Shown here: positions 16,962 to 25,037 of the stretch, one piece after another | Layout: each line of letters starts with the position of its first letter | Position numbering within the stretch: the first letter of the stretch is position 1 | Origin: Levilactobacillus hammesii DSM 16381 | GTDB taxonomy: Bacteria > Bacillota > Bacilli > Lactobacillales > Lactobacillaceae | DNA: 46,042 bases | Assembly (NCBI RefSeq): GCF_001434395.1 | Contig: NZ_AZFS01000061.1 | Span: 1 to 46,042 of the forward strand | Reading direction: 5' to 3' | The notes under the pieces: generated by a model | What the model was told of the DNA's origin: nothing | The model's input: the letters and a program-made list of their open reading frames with translations, nothing else | The model's database searches: none | Translations under genes and position numbers: made by a program

Positions 16962-18899
16962 TTAGTTATTCGCCTTCGCAATCGCCTTGGCAATTAACGA
17001 CGTGTAATGCCGGTTCCCATAGTCATTCGGGTGGACGTGATCGCTAACGAACCATTTGGGTTGGTTCTTAGCGGCCGTGTACCAATCGACGACGTGGACG
17101 TTGTGGTACTTATCCGCCGTCTTTTGAATCCGATTGTTTACGGAATTTTGCCACTCACGCGTTGGTACGTGGGCGGTTACCCAGAAGATCTGGTGATTAG
17201 GCCCGATGGCATGAACCATGTCGTCAGCCTGTTCCGGCGTGACGTAACCGTTCGTTCCAATGTTAATCAACACATTCTTCGCCAGCTGACCCTGCTGTGC
17301 CATGCTGGTAATAATGTCCTTCATATCTGCTGCTTGTCGGCCCACCTTACCGTTAACGATGGCGCCAGGGAAGACATCCTGCAGGTCACCCGAGTCGTCC
17401 AGCAAGACGGAGTCCCCGATGGCGGTTAGCGGCGTTTGTTTACTATTCAAAACCTCTTCTGGCGTCAAATAGTAGTACTTGGCCAGCTTCTTATCCGCCT
17501 TTGATAACTTCGAGAAGGCCACCGCCTTGTCATGTTTCTTCTTAGAAGAAGCCGCGGCCAACGCCTTTTGTTTCTTCACCGCCTCCGCGTTCTTCTTCTT
17601 CGTGGCTGCCTGCCGCGCCGTAATGGTCTGCTGCAGTGCCGTTGGTTTAGCCGCGGCGGGTTGTTGAACAAAACCGACTGCCGTCAGGCCAAACAGCAAG
17701 GCCGCAATCACGCCGAGCGTGTTGGCAAACCGGTGAGCGCGTGGCTGTTGTAGGTAATGAACAACGTCGGTGGTCAATTGCCCGTAGTGATAATGCCGCA
17801 TTGGATTTTCAATCCACCGGTAGCTGATTTCCGTCACCAGCATGATCAGAGCGACTTCAATCAGCGCATGAAATAGCGGGTGGTTCCCAATATTGATTTT
17901 AGACTCGTAGAAAATCATCACTGGAAACTGGTACAAGTAAATCCCATAACTGCGTTTCCCAATGTAACTAAAGACGGGGTTCGTCAGGACTCGGTTCATG
18001 TCACTTCCCGGATGGGCAACGGTTCCCACTAAGATTCCGGACAGCACCGTAAACCAGAACATCCCACCCCGATAAGTGCTAGCCGCCTGGCCATTCATGG
18101 TAAAGAATAGGTAAACCAAGGCCAACAGTGAGGCCCCACCCAAGATGTCCAACGTTAACCGTTGATTGCGACCAATTGTGGCATTTAATTTGTGCGCTGG
18201 CCAGACAAAGGCCATCCCCGCACCAATCAAAATGGCAAACATCCGGGTATCCGTTCCGTAGTAAGCCCGGTTAGGATTGTTGGGGCTGTAGAGCATGGCC
18301 ATGGCAATCGCCGAAGCCACCGCAACGGCCATCAGAATAGCCAAACGATGCGACTTCTTATTGACAAAAAGCAAGAGGCCCAAGACGACCAACGGCCAAA
18401 CGAGATAGAACTGGCCTTCAATGGACAATGACCAGAGGTGGGTAAACGGCGACTCCCCGCTGAATCGATCAAAATAGGACTGGCCGTGGTTAATCTCAAA
18501 CCAGTTGTACCCATAGATCAGATTGGTCAGCACCGTTCCCCGAATGTTAGCTAATAAGCTTCGCTGGAATAACGTGATGTACGCCGTCGTTCCCAGAATC
18601 ATCGCCACCAACGCTGGATACAGCCGCTTGACTCGTCGACCGTAAAACCCAACAACGTCAATTCTATTTGTCGTATCAAATTCTTGAATCAATAAATATG
18701 TAATCAGGTAACCCGATACCACAAAGAAGATCGGCACCCCAAGGTACCCGCCTTGCAGCGTTGACGGTGCCAAGTGATAAATGATAACGCCCAAAACAGC
18801 CAGTGTCCGGATACCATCGAATCCGGTGATATAGCGCCTCTTCCCAGTTCGCTGCTGGCGCAGCCCCATGCGCGTCAGCTCCGTGTTAAAATGATTCAT
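16962..18899 (-). CDS. OatA-like acyltransferase with SGNH domain
   Basis: A 645-residue membrane protein. The first 380 residues are an acyltransferase-3 domain with about ten membrane helices, opening with ITGFDGIRTLAVLGVIIYHL and including the catalytic-type His. A last helix and an Ala/Lys-rich stretch (about 420-460, coiled-coil-like) lead to an extracytoplasmic SGNH esterase-fold domain: GDSV near residue 490, GTNGY near 545 and SDHVHPNDYG near 623 provide Ser, Asn, Asp and His. This is the architecture of peptidoglycan O-acetyltransferases such as OatA, which give lysozyme resistance; OatB or teichoic-acid acylation are alternatives. Start set at 18899 where AAGGAG precedes the ATG; an in-frame start 42 bases upstream lacks one. 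Confidence 0.85.
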   Translation of the reverse strand: MNHFNTELTRMGLRQQRTGKRRYITGFDGIRTLAVLGVIIYHLAPSTLQGGYLGVPIFFVVSGYLITYLLIQEFDTTNRIDVVGFYGRRVKRLYPALVAMILGTTAYITLFQRSLLANIRGTVLTNLIYGYNWFEINHGQSYFDRFSGESPFTHLWSLSIEGQFYLVWPLVVLGLLLFVNKKSHRLAILMAVAVASAIAMAMLYSPNNPNRAYYGTDTRMFAILIGAGMAFVWPAHKLNATIGRNQRLTLDILGGASLLALVYLFFTMNGQAASTYRGGMFWFTVLSGILVGTVAHPGSDMNRVLTNPVFSYIGKRSYGIYLYQFPVMIFYESKINIGNHPLFHALIEVALIMLVTEISYRWIENPMRHYHYGQLTTDVVHYLQQPRAHRFANTLGVIAALLFGLTAVGFVQQPAAAKPTALQQTITARQAATKKKNAEAVKKQKALAAASSKKKHDKAVAFSKLSKADKKLAKYYYLTPEEVLNSKQTPLTAIGDSVLLDDSGDLQDVFPGAIVNGKVGRQAADMKDIITSMAQQGQLAKNVLINIGTNGYVTPEQADDMVHAIGPNHQIFWVTAHVPTREWQNSVNNRIQKTADKYHNVHVVDWYTAAKNQPKWFVSDHVHPNDYGNRHYTSLIAKAIAKANN

Positions 18900-19372
18900 T
18901 GCAATTACTCCTTCTCTTCTGCGCTTCTGTTGCTCCCCCAAACTAATCAGTTACTGGTTGTTTAAACCTTTTCGCTATTAAACGTATTAATATTGATTAT
19001 TAGAATTGGTTTGTTTCATTAGCTCACTATCACTTTAAGGCGTGATTGCCCTCGTATGATTAAATCAATTCTATAATGTTTTCCCGCGATTAACAATGTA
19101 TTTTACCTAATTTTCAAAAATGTAAAATTTGCCATCCGGCTGACATGCCATTACAGTTTAAAACGTTGTCAAATCGCCGTTGAGAGCACCCCGTTTGTTT
19201 AGTGACTTACCTTTCGGAATCGCAAACTATTGGAAGCAATAATGGTTCGCTAATCGTTAAAATCCGGTGACCCTTTTTCTCATAAAATAGCACCAGCGCA
19301 TAGGGGAAACCGCCGTATTTTTCAAAAAAAGTAACACATCCCGCCATGCTGTGAAAAATCCCTTGGCCGGTT

Positions 19373-19421
19373 TGGTCAACTTTAAGTCAGCTCACCAAAA
19401 AGACGCCATTAAAGTTGACCA
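19373..19421. promoter_or_regulatory. Long perfect inverted repeat upstream of add
   Basis: TGGTCAACTTTAA (19373-19385) and TTAAAGTTGACCA (19409-19421) are exact complements, 23 bases apart, and lie 91 bases upstream of the adenosine deaminase start. A TATAAT at 19469-19474 is downstream of it, so it could be an operator upstream of the promoter or a hairpin in a longer leader. The surrounding 18900-19511 gap has no gene and is AT-rich in its first half. Confidence 0.5.
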
Positions 19422-19511
19422 GCGGCTGAATTATCCGCAGAGTAGTCGATTAGTTAAGCGCTATCATGTTATAATTAAAGGAAGTTACATATTCCAAAGG
19501 AGGACCTTGCC

Positions 19512-20552
19512 ATGTCTCAAGTTAACCCTTTTACCGCAGACGCCGTACGCCACTATCCCAAAGTTGAGTTGCACTGTCATCTCGACGGATCGATCTCGCT
19601 ACCTGCGCTGCGCAAAATGGCGGCCGTTACCGGTGCCGAGTTGCCAGCCAGCGACGCAGCGCTCCGGACATTGGTATCGGCACCCATTGATACTGTAAGT
19701 TTAATCGATTACTTAAAACGGTTCCAAGTCGTCACCGACCTCATGCAAACCCCAGAACAACTGCGGATTGCGGGTTACGACATGGTGCAAACCGCCGCGG
19801 AGGATGGCCTGATTTACTTGGAAACCCGCTTTGCCCCCGCCATCTTCACGGAAAAGGGCCTTTCCATTCGTGAAGCCATTGCCGCCACGCTAGAGGGCCT
19901 GCACGTGGGCGCCGCCGAGTTCGGCATTCCCGTTAACGCCATCATCTGTGCGATGCGTGACCGCCCGCTGGACGAATGCATCGATGTCTTCCAGACCGCA
20001 GCCGAGTTTAAGGACCAAGGCGTCGTTGGCCTGGACTTTGCGGGCGATGAATACAATCATCCTACGATCGACCTGGTTGACGCGATTCGCGCGGGCCAGG
20101 CAACCGGCCTCCCCTTCACGATTCACGCCGGTGAGGCTGGTCCCGTGGACAACGTGGTCGTGGCCCTGACGATGGGCGCCAAGCGCATCGGTCACGGCGT
20201 GCACATGAGTGGCTTCCCGGCTGCGATTGCCCAGACTAAGGCCGCCGGTGCCACCGTTGAGATCTGCCCAACCAGTAACATTCAGACCAAGGCTGTTGAA
20301 AGCTGGAGCGACTTCCCCCTCTCAGAATTTCTGAGTGCCGGGTTGAAGGTCACCGTGAACACGGATGACCGCACCGTCTCCAACGTGACGTTGACTGATG
20401 AATTTGTCACGCTGCGCAAACAGTTTGGCCTGGATTGGTCTCTAATGGAACGGCTGACGCTCAACGCGATTGATGCCGCCTTCATTGACGAGTCACAGAA
20501 AGAAGCTTTACGTACAAAGGTACTAGCCGCCCGCAAGACCACCACGGCTTAA
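19512..20552 (+). CDS. add: Adenosine deaminase
   Basis: A 346-residue zinc enzyme converting adenosine and deoxyadenosine to inosine forms in purine salvage. All active-site segments are present: His21 and His23 in HCHLD, the IHAGEAGP segment (about residues 202-209), GHGVHM, TSNIQT and the zinc-binding pair in VNTDDRTVSN. Length is normal for bacteria. AAAGGAGG lies eight bases before the ATG. The gene for a Xer-like protein follows on the same strand after 78 bases that include a perfect inverted repeat (20564-20588) without a T tract, so partial read-through is possible. Confidence 0.95.
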   Translation: MSQVNPFTADAVRHYPKVELHCHLDGSISLPALRKMAAVTGAELPASDAALRTLVSAPIDTVSLIDYLKRFQVVTDLMQTPEQLRIAGYDMVQTAAEDGLIYLETRFAPAIFTEKGLSIREAIAATLEGLHVGAAEFGIPVNAIICAMRDRPLDECIDVFQTAAEFKDQGVVGLDFAGDEYNHPTIDLVDAIRAGQATGLPFTIHAGEAGPVDNVVVALTMGAKRIGHGVHMSGFPAAIAQTKAAGATVEICPTSNIQTKAVESWSDFPLSEFLSAGLKVTVNTDDRTVSNVTLTDEFVTLRKQFGLDWSLMERLTLNAIDAAFIDESQKEALRTKVLAARKTTTA

Positions 20553-20563
20553 CCCTCTGTTCT

Positions 20564-20588
20564 TCGACCACGACCAGATCGTGGTCGA
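20564..20588 (+). terminator. Inverted repeat after add, weak terminator candidate
   Basis: TCGACCACGA, loop CCAGA, TCGTGGTCGA form a perfect ten-pair stem 12 bases after the stop. The T tract expected of an intrinsic terminator is missing (GGGCCTAAG follows), so it may be an mRNA-stabilising hairpin instead. Confidence 0.45.
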
Positions 20589-20630
20589 GGGCCTAAGTTA
20601 ACGTAATTTTTAGCAAAGGAAGTGTTGCTC

Positions 20631-21455
20631 ATGTCCCAAACTTATCCCTATCAAGATGCCTTCAACCGCACGCTACAACAGCGGGCCATGGCAACAGCCA
20701 CGCAGGACGAATACAACGCGACGTTGACGGACTTTTTCAAATACCTGGAAAACTTTAACCCAACCTATCAACGCGATCACCGGGTCAATCAACTTCAGAC
20801 CCCCGACGTTGAGCAGTATCTGGGCATGTTGGTTGATGCCCGCAAGATTCAGAATCAAACCTATAATAAGGTACTGTCCCACCTCAACGTCTACTTCAAG
20901 TTTCTCTTCTCCCACAGTTGGACCCCTTACCTGCCAACCTTGGATCTAAAGAGTAAGCCCAAGCAGGCCGCCCAACCCCTGAACTACCACTGGGTCGATG
21001 ATCTGGACCAGCTACTGGCCGATCCCCGCCTCCACGTGTATACGCGGTTAACCCTCCTCCTCATTGCCCACGGCTACCCGGTACAGGCTTTTCTCCAACC
21101 CAACTTCACGGCGCAACTCAAAACACAAGACTGGTCCGCTCCCGCTCAGCAATTTCTGCGCGAACTACAGGACTTTCTGGCCCCCCTGCAGCAACGCTTC
21201 CAGTCCTCGGATTGGTTTCTAAAACAGCGAGCGGCCGCCGATCCCCATCTCACACTGCCGGGACTACACAAATACCTTAAACCCGACGAAGCCATTGCCG
21301 GATTCGCACTGAGTCCGACCGTCCTGTACCAGGGTTATTTAATTAACTATCTTCGGCGCCATCCCCAACTGTCCGACCGCGACGTGATTGCCGCGCTCCA
21401 CCTCGAACCGGATTCCATCGACTATTATCGCCGATTAGCCCAACGCGCAGACTAA
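20631..21455 (+). CDS. Xer-like protein with degenerate catalytic domain
   Basis: A 274-residue protein. Residues 1-105 match the SAM-like core-binding domain of tyrosine recombinases (TQDEYNATLTDFFKYLE, TPDVEQYLGML, TYNKVLSHLNVYFKFLF). The following region keeps the overall order of the catalytic domain but not its residues: where TGLR is expected it has HGYP, the HxxR box reads SPTVLYQG, and the LGH box reads ALHLEPDS; only a Tyr in IDYYRRL remains near the end. Strand-exchange activity is therefore unlikely and a DNA-binding or structural role is more plausible. The start is the ATG after AAAGGAAG. It lies between adenosine deaminase and a deacetylase on one strand. Confidence 0.6.
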   Translation: MSQTYPYQDAFNRTLQQRAMATATQDEYNATLTDFFKYLENFNPTYQRDHRVNQLQTPDVEQYLGMLVDARKIQNQTYNKVLSHLNVYFKFLFSHSWTPYLPTLDLKSKPKQAAQPLNYHWVDDLDQLLADPRLHVYTRLTLLLIAHGYPVQAFLQPNFTAQLKTQDWSAPAQQFLRELQDFLAPLQQRFQSSDWFLKQRAAADPHLTLPGLHKYLKPDEAIAGFALSPTVLYQGYLINYLRRHPQLSDRDVIAALHLEPDSIDYYRRLAQRAD

Positions 21456-21519
21456 TTACGTGCCTCTGAGCGTTAAACCCCCTATACTAAAAAGTAAATT
21501 GAATAAATTTGGGGGAATC

Positions 21520-22380
21520 ATGATGAAACACAAATGGGGAATTTTGGGGAGCTGTCTGGTTCTAATTGCCTTACTAGGCGGTGGATTTCTATGGAGTCAA
21601 TCACGGTCGCACACGACCAGTCGACCGGCGCGGCAAAACCGGGTGAAGTGGCAGGCTACAGAATCGAAGCCAGTCAAAAAGGCGGCAACTGCGAAACCGT
21701 GGATCAAGTTAAAGCAGCCTTTAAAGTTACCAATTTTAATGTACCATAGCATTTCTAGCGGCAACCAACTCCGGGTGCCCAAGAAGCAATTTGCCAGCGA
21801 GATGGCCTACTTAAAGCAACACCACTACCGGACACTCACCACGACTGAGGCGATCCGGGCGCTCACGACCAATTCGATTCCACAGAAAAAGGTCGTCTGG
21901 ATCACGCTTGATGACGCCTACAAGGATAATCTGACGAATGGCCTGCCAGCACTGAAGAAATACAAGCTACACGCGACCATCAATGCCATCACGGGCTTTA
22001 CCCACAAGCACAATCACTTGTCGCTAGCCGAGATGAAACGGATGAAGACCACTGGCCGGGTCGACTTTGCCAGCCACACCGTCCAACACCTGAATCTCGA
22101 TGAACTGACGGCGGCTCAGCAAAAACAGGAACTGGTCAACTCCAAGCGATGGTTAGATCAGCACCTCAATCAGAAGACGGAGATGCTGTGTTATCCAGCG
22201 GGACGGGCCAACGCCACGACCCACCGTCTGGCCAAGCAGAGTGGCTACCAGATTGCGCTAACCACGCAGGAGGGCTTTGCCACCATGAAGCAGGGGCACT
22301 ACAACCTGTCACGACTGCGGATTACGCCGGGAATGACCACGGCCACTTTCGCGGATCTGATTGCGGTGACCAATCGTTAA
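21520..22380 (+). CDS. Polysaccharide deacetylase family protein
   Basis: A 286-residue protein with an N-terminal membrane anchor (about residues 8-26) and a NodB-type deacetylase domain. LPILMYHSI opens the domain; LDDAY stands where FDDGY is usual, with the catalytic and metal-binding Asp pair intact. FASHTVQHLNL gives the metal-binding His pair and CYPAG the next motif. It would act outside the membrane on N-acetylglucosamine-containing polymers such as peptidoglycan or exopolysaccharide; the substrate is not determinable. The start is set at the first of two ATG codons after GGGGG. It ends in a very strong terminator and is near an OatA-like gene, another peptidoglycan modifier. Confidence 0.85.
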   Translation: MMKHKWGILGSCLVLIALLGGGFLWSQSRSHTTSRPARQNRVKWQATESKPVKKAATAKPWIKLKQPLKLPILMYHSISSGNQLRVPKKQFASEMAYLKQHHYRTLTTTEAIRALTTNSIPQKKVVWITLDDAYKDNLTNGLPALKKYKLHATINAITGFTHKHNHLSLAEMKRMKTTGRVDFASHTVQHLNLDELTAAQQKQELVNSKRWLDQHLNQKTEMLCYPAGRANATTHRLAKQSGYQIALTTQEGFATMKQGHYNLSRLRITPGMTTATFADLIAVTNR

Positions 22381-22416
22381 GTTTGAATAGGTATCATAGA
22401 GCGCACCATAATGGCC

Positions 22417-22470
22417 AAAAACCAACTTTTTTTCAGAAGGGCTAATACTTCTGAAAAAGTTGGTTTTTTT
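22417..22470 (+). terminator. Strong terminator after the deacetylase gene
   Basis: AACCAACTTTTTTTCAGAAG pairs with CTTCTGAAAAAGTTGGTT with small bulges, loop GGCTAATA, then a T tract. Confidence 0.9.
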
Positions 22471-22516
22471 GAGTGATGTCTCGGACCCTTTTGTCTGCCA
22501 GCCCCATCAAAAAGTT

Positions 22517-22545
22517 TTGACATAAATGTAAGCGGTTCCTATTGT
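22517..22545 (+). promoter_or_regulatory. Sigma-A-type promoter with cre-like spacer
   Basis: TTGACA (22517-22522), 17 bases, TATTGT (22540-22545). The spacer includes TGTAAGCGGTTCCT (22527-22540), one base off the catabolite-response pattern. It drives the 30-residue reading frame at 22613. A second -10-like hexamer, TACAAT, lies near 22566. Confidence 0.65.
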
Positions 22546-22612
22546 GTCGTATCAGCGTTCAGCGTACAATATAGGTAACGATAACTGTTCGGCATGCAAG
22601 GAGGTCTTGACA

Positions 22613-22705
22613 ATGGGGAGCATCGCAACACTCGTGACCTGGTCATTCATGATTGTTTTAATTGGTGCAGAGATTGTGCGCGGGATTTTTATGTTTAAGC
22701 GGTAA
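22613..22705 (+). CDS. 30-residue membrane peptide
   Basis: A short frame starting ATGGGGAGC, preceded by AAGGAGGTC seven bases upstream, with a -35/-10 promoter before it and a terminator hairpin after it. The product has a short N-terminus, one hydrophobic helix (residues 4-19, rich in Val, Ile, Leu, Phe), Glu20 and a basic end (VRGIFMFKR). It is therefore a complete small transcription unit. The form is that of small single-pass regulatory peptides or type I toxins, but I see no antisense partner clearly and do not recognise a family. Function unknown. Confidence 0.65.
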   Translation: MGSIATLVTWSFMIVLIGAEIVRGIFMFKR

Positions 22706-22726
22706 TAACTATGACTTACGGGTACG

Positions 22727-22751
22727 GCCGGCCAGTTGTGTCGGCTTTTTT
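22727..22751 (+). terminator. Terminator of the 30-residue peptide gene
   Basis: GCCGGC and GTCGGC pair with one wobble around a seven-base loop, followed by six T. Confidence 0.65.
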
Positions 22752-22764
22752 GATAGGCTTGAGT

Positions 22765-23367
22765 TTAAGCGCGTTCCGGAGCCTTGAAGTGTCCAACCTC
22801 GACGCAAAAAATCGCTATCCAACTAAACACAGCCACTATGGCGAAATCTTCGATCCATCCCGTCTGGTGGTTAACCCACACCCAAACTAATCCGATAGTG
22901 GTGATGCTGGCAATCAAATACTCCCGCCAACACGTTTGCCGCCAGCGGGTATACCGATCAGCTTGTCCTAACTTATCGGCAAAGTCATTCAGTCGACTCA
23001 ACATCGTAGTATTGATAATCGCCACGACAAGCAAAACACTTACTGCTAAATTGATATGATCCGCAAAAATACAAGCCGGTGCCGCCATAAAATTAATCCA
23101 CGACAAGTTGCGAATGGTGGGCTGAATCTCTTGTAAAACTTCCGGCTTGCGCAACGTATCCGTCATGCCCTCATCTTCCTTGAGCAGTGTATCTAATGAC
23201 AAATGGTAAAAGTCACTCAACGCGATAAGACTATCAATACTGGGATAGCTATTTCCCGTTTCCCAACTGGACACCGTCTGCCGTGAGACATGCAAGACCT
23301 CTGCGACTGCTGACTGTGTCAAATTTTGCCGTTGCCGTGTTTGTTTTAATCGTTCCCCGAATTTCAT
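22765..23367 (-). CDS. Membrane-anchored XRE-family regulator (1)
   Basis: A 200-residue protein with an N-terminal helix-turn-helix of the XRE/Cro type (residues 1-60; LTQSAVAEVLHVSRQTVSSWETGNSYP is the recognition region) and the following LDTLLKEDEGM linker. The C-terminal half has three or four hydrophobic segments (about 98-130 and 160-190), so the DNA-binding domain is tethered to the membrane. The start is set at 23367 after GGAGGG. It is a paralogue of the protein at 24032-24664; the two flank a small membrane protein gene on the opposite strand. Target and signal are unknown. Membrane-bound XRE proteins often answer envelope signals, which is only a suggestion here. The 23368-23716 gap holds nothing clear. 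Confidence 0.8.
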   Translation of the reverse strand: MKFGERLKQTRQRQNLTQSAVAEVLHVSRQTVSSWETGNSYPSIDSLIALSDFYHLSLDTLLKEDEGMTDTLRKPEVLQEIQPTIRNLSWINFMAAPACIFADHINLAVSVLLVVAIINTTMLSRLNDFADKLGQADRYTRWRQTCWREYLIASITTIGLVWVWVNHQTGWIEDFAIVAVFSWIAIFCVEVGHFKAPERA

Positions 23368-23716
23368 GATGGGCCCCCTCCGATAATGCCCATAGCATAG
23401 CAAAATTCCGCTAGTTTGCCTAGCAAATGTTCTAAGCAACGTTGATTTACCGGGATTTGTGTCTTGATTATGCTTGGATATGATTATCCGTTCTTTCTAC
23501 AATTTGAGTTTCCTCAAACCGAACCTAATCACAAAATGAACAGCGTTTTCATCCGCTGACTGCTGAGCCGTTCCACAAGTCATTCTTTACAAAATTCTTT
23601 GTAGGAGACTTTGTTTGACCCTCAATCTTTTTCAAGTTATTCTGAATCTACGTTCAAATCAGCAAAACGATTAATCTTCAGCATCAATTCTAAAAAATTG
23701 CCCGGAGGCCGTCACC

Positions 23717-24001
23717 ATGTATCACACGCAACTGCCACTCTGGCTATTTGTTCTGATTCTTTTACTCGCCCTTTTGATCCGATTTGGGGCTCTACGGCTG
23801 GCCAAGTCACACCCCCGCATTCACACTTTTGTTCACAGCCACTGGCCACGAACCCTAGTGATTCTGACACTCTCCGTGCTGGCCGTTCTCCTTAATTTCA
23901 AACACCTGACCCTGACGATCATCTTCTGGCTAGTCTTATTCAACGTCATTTTGGATGGCCTTCTTTTTTGGCTAGATACGTCAGCGCGTCCTAAAGATTA
24001 A
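23717..24001 (+). CDS. Small membrane protein of unknown function
   Basis: A 94-residue protein with three hydrophobic helices (about 6-25, 44-60 and 65-85) and short basic loops. GGAGG is placed eight bases before the ATG. It is convergent with one membrane-anchored XRE gene and divergent from the other. No motif beyond hydrophobicity is recognised. Its place suggests it may be regulated by, or interact with, one of the two anchored regulators; this is inference from layout. Confidence 0.6.
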   Translation: MYHTQLPLWLFVLILLLALLIRFGALRLAKSHPRIHTFVHSHWPRTLVILTLSVLAVLLNFKHLTLTIIFWLVLFNVILDGLLFWLDTSARPKD

Positions 24002-24031
24002 ACAAAAAGTCACCACGAGATCAGGCCTGGC

Positions 24032-24664
24032 CTATTTCTTGACTTGCTTCGCTTCCTGTAATTTAAGGCGGCCGATAACCCGGGACATCCCCAGCATCAA
24101 GAACGTCAGCCAACTCACCAAGGTGAGCGTGACTAAATTGCTGGAAACGATGGCTGACACAGACCACCAGTGGGTCCCGATTAACGCGAGTGTTGCCATG
24201 ATGCCACTCACCAACTCTGGCAGCCACCCGCTTTGCCACCGCTGTTCCCAGACCGGCAACGAACTAAGTTGCTCCTCAAACCGCTGTAAAAGCAAAAACC
24301 CGACCAAATTGGCCAAGGTAGCCGCGATGATCACCCATCCGCCTAACCGACTGGGTAAAAAGAACGTCAACACAACGATAAATAAAAAGTTTAAAATCAA
24401 CATGACTTGGTGGATCGGTCGTAGCTTATTCATCACCGCTGACTTACGCAAATAACCCAACATGCCCGTATCTTCCTTAATCAGAATATCCAAGGACACC
24501 CCATAAAAGCCGCTGAGCACCACTAAGCTATCAATATCCGGATAGCTCTTCCCCGTCTCCCAACTTGAAATCGTCTGCCGCGAAACATTTACCCGCTTGG
24601 CAACAGCCTGTTGCGTTAAGTGATGGTCAGCTCTCGCCTGCTTTAATTTTTCACCTAATGTCAT
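24032..24664 (-). CDS. Membrane-anchored XRE-family regulator (2)
   Basis: A 210-residue paralogue of the protein at 22765-23367. The N-terminal helix-turn-helix is very similar (LTQQAVAKRVNVSRQTISSWETGKSYPDIDSL), followed by the same SLDILIKEDTGM-type linker. The C-terminal half has four hydrophobic segments (about 88-105, 108-125, 155-172, 178-197) of different sequence, so the sensor parts have diverged while the DNA-binding parts have not. Start set at 24664 behind GGGAGGG. The C-terminus is basic (LKLQEAKQVKK). The target is unknown. The 24665-25037 gap holds a possible TTGACT/TACCAT promoter (24840-24868) pointing to the next gene. Confidence 0.8.
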   Translation of the reverse strand: MTLGEKLKQARADHHLTQQAVAKRVNVSRQTISSWETGKSYPDIDSLVVLSGFYGVSLDILIKEDTGMLGYLRKSAVMNKLRPIHQVMLILNFLFIVVLTFFLPSRLGGWVIIAATLANLVGFLLLQRFEEQLSSLPVWEQRWQSGWLPELVSGIMATLALIGTHWWSVSAIVSSNLVTLTLVSWLTFLMLGMSRVIGRLKLQEAKQVKK

Positions 24665-25037
24665 GACATGTCCCTCCCCGTACTGTTGATTTAAGCATAG
24701 CAAACAACCCCAGCTTTGTCGCGCTAAAATTGCTTGCAATGCTGATCTGACAAGGTTCAACTCCCCCGATTAATGATTAAAAACTATCCGTTCACTCAAC
24801 CAAAACCTGATGGTAACCGACTAGCCATCTGCAAAGTCTTTGACTGTCTCCCCGTAAAGCGTTACCATTTTTGCCCGCAATCCTGCCATTTCCCTTTAGT
24901 CGCTTACATAAATAGGGTAAACTAGAGAAGGTTACTATTTTTTACATATATCGATGGGGTCGGTTAACTGATTTTACCGTTAGCCACATCCCACGATTTG
25001 GCTTCTTCTCTAGACATATTTGGAAAGGGTTTATCTC

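Noticed and set aside
24840-24868. TTGACT/TACCAT as a firm promoter of the 25038 gene
   Set aside because: The -10 is weak and lies 170 bases from the start codon; it is mentioned only as possible.
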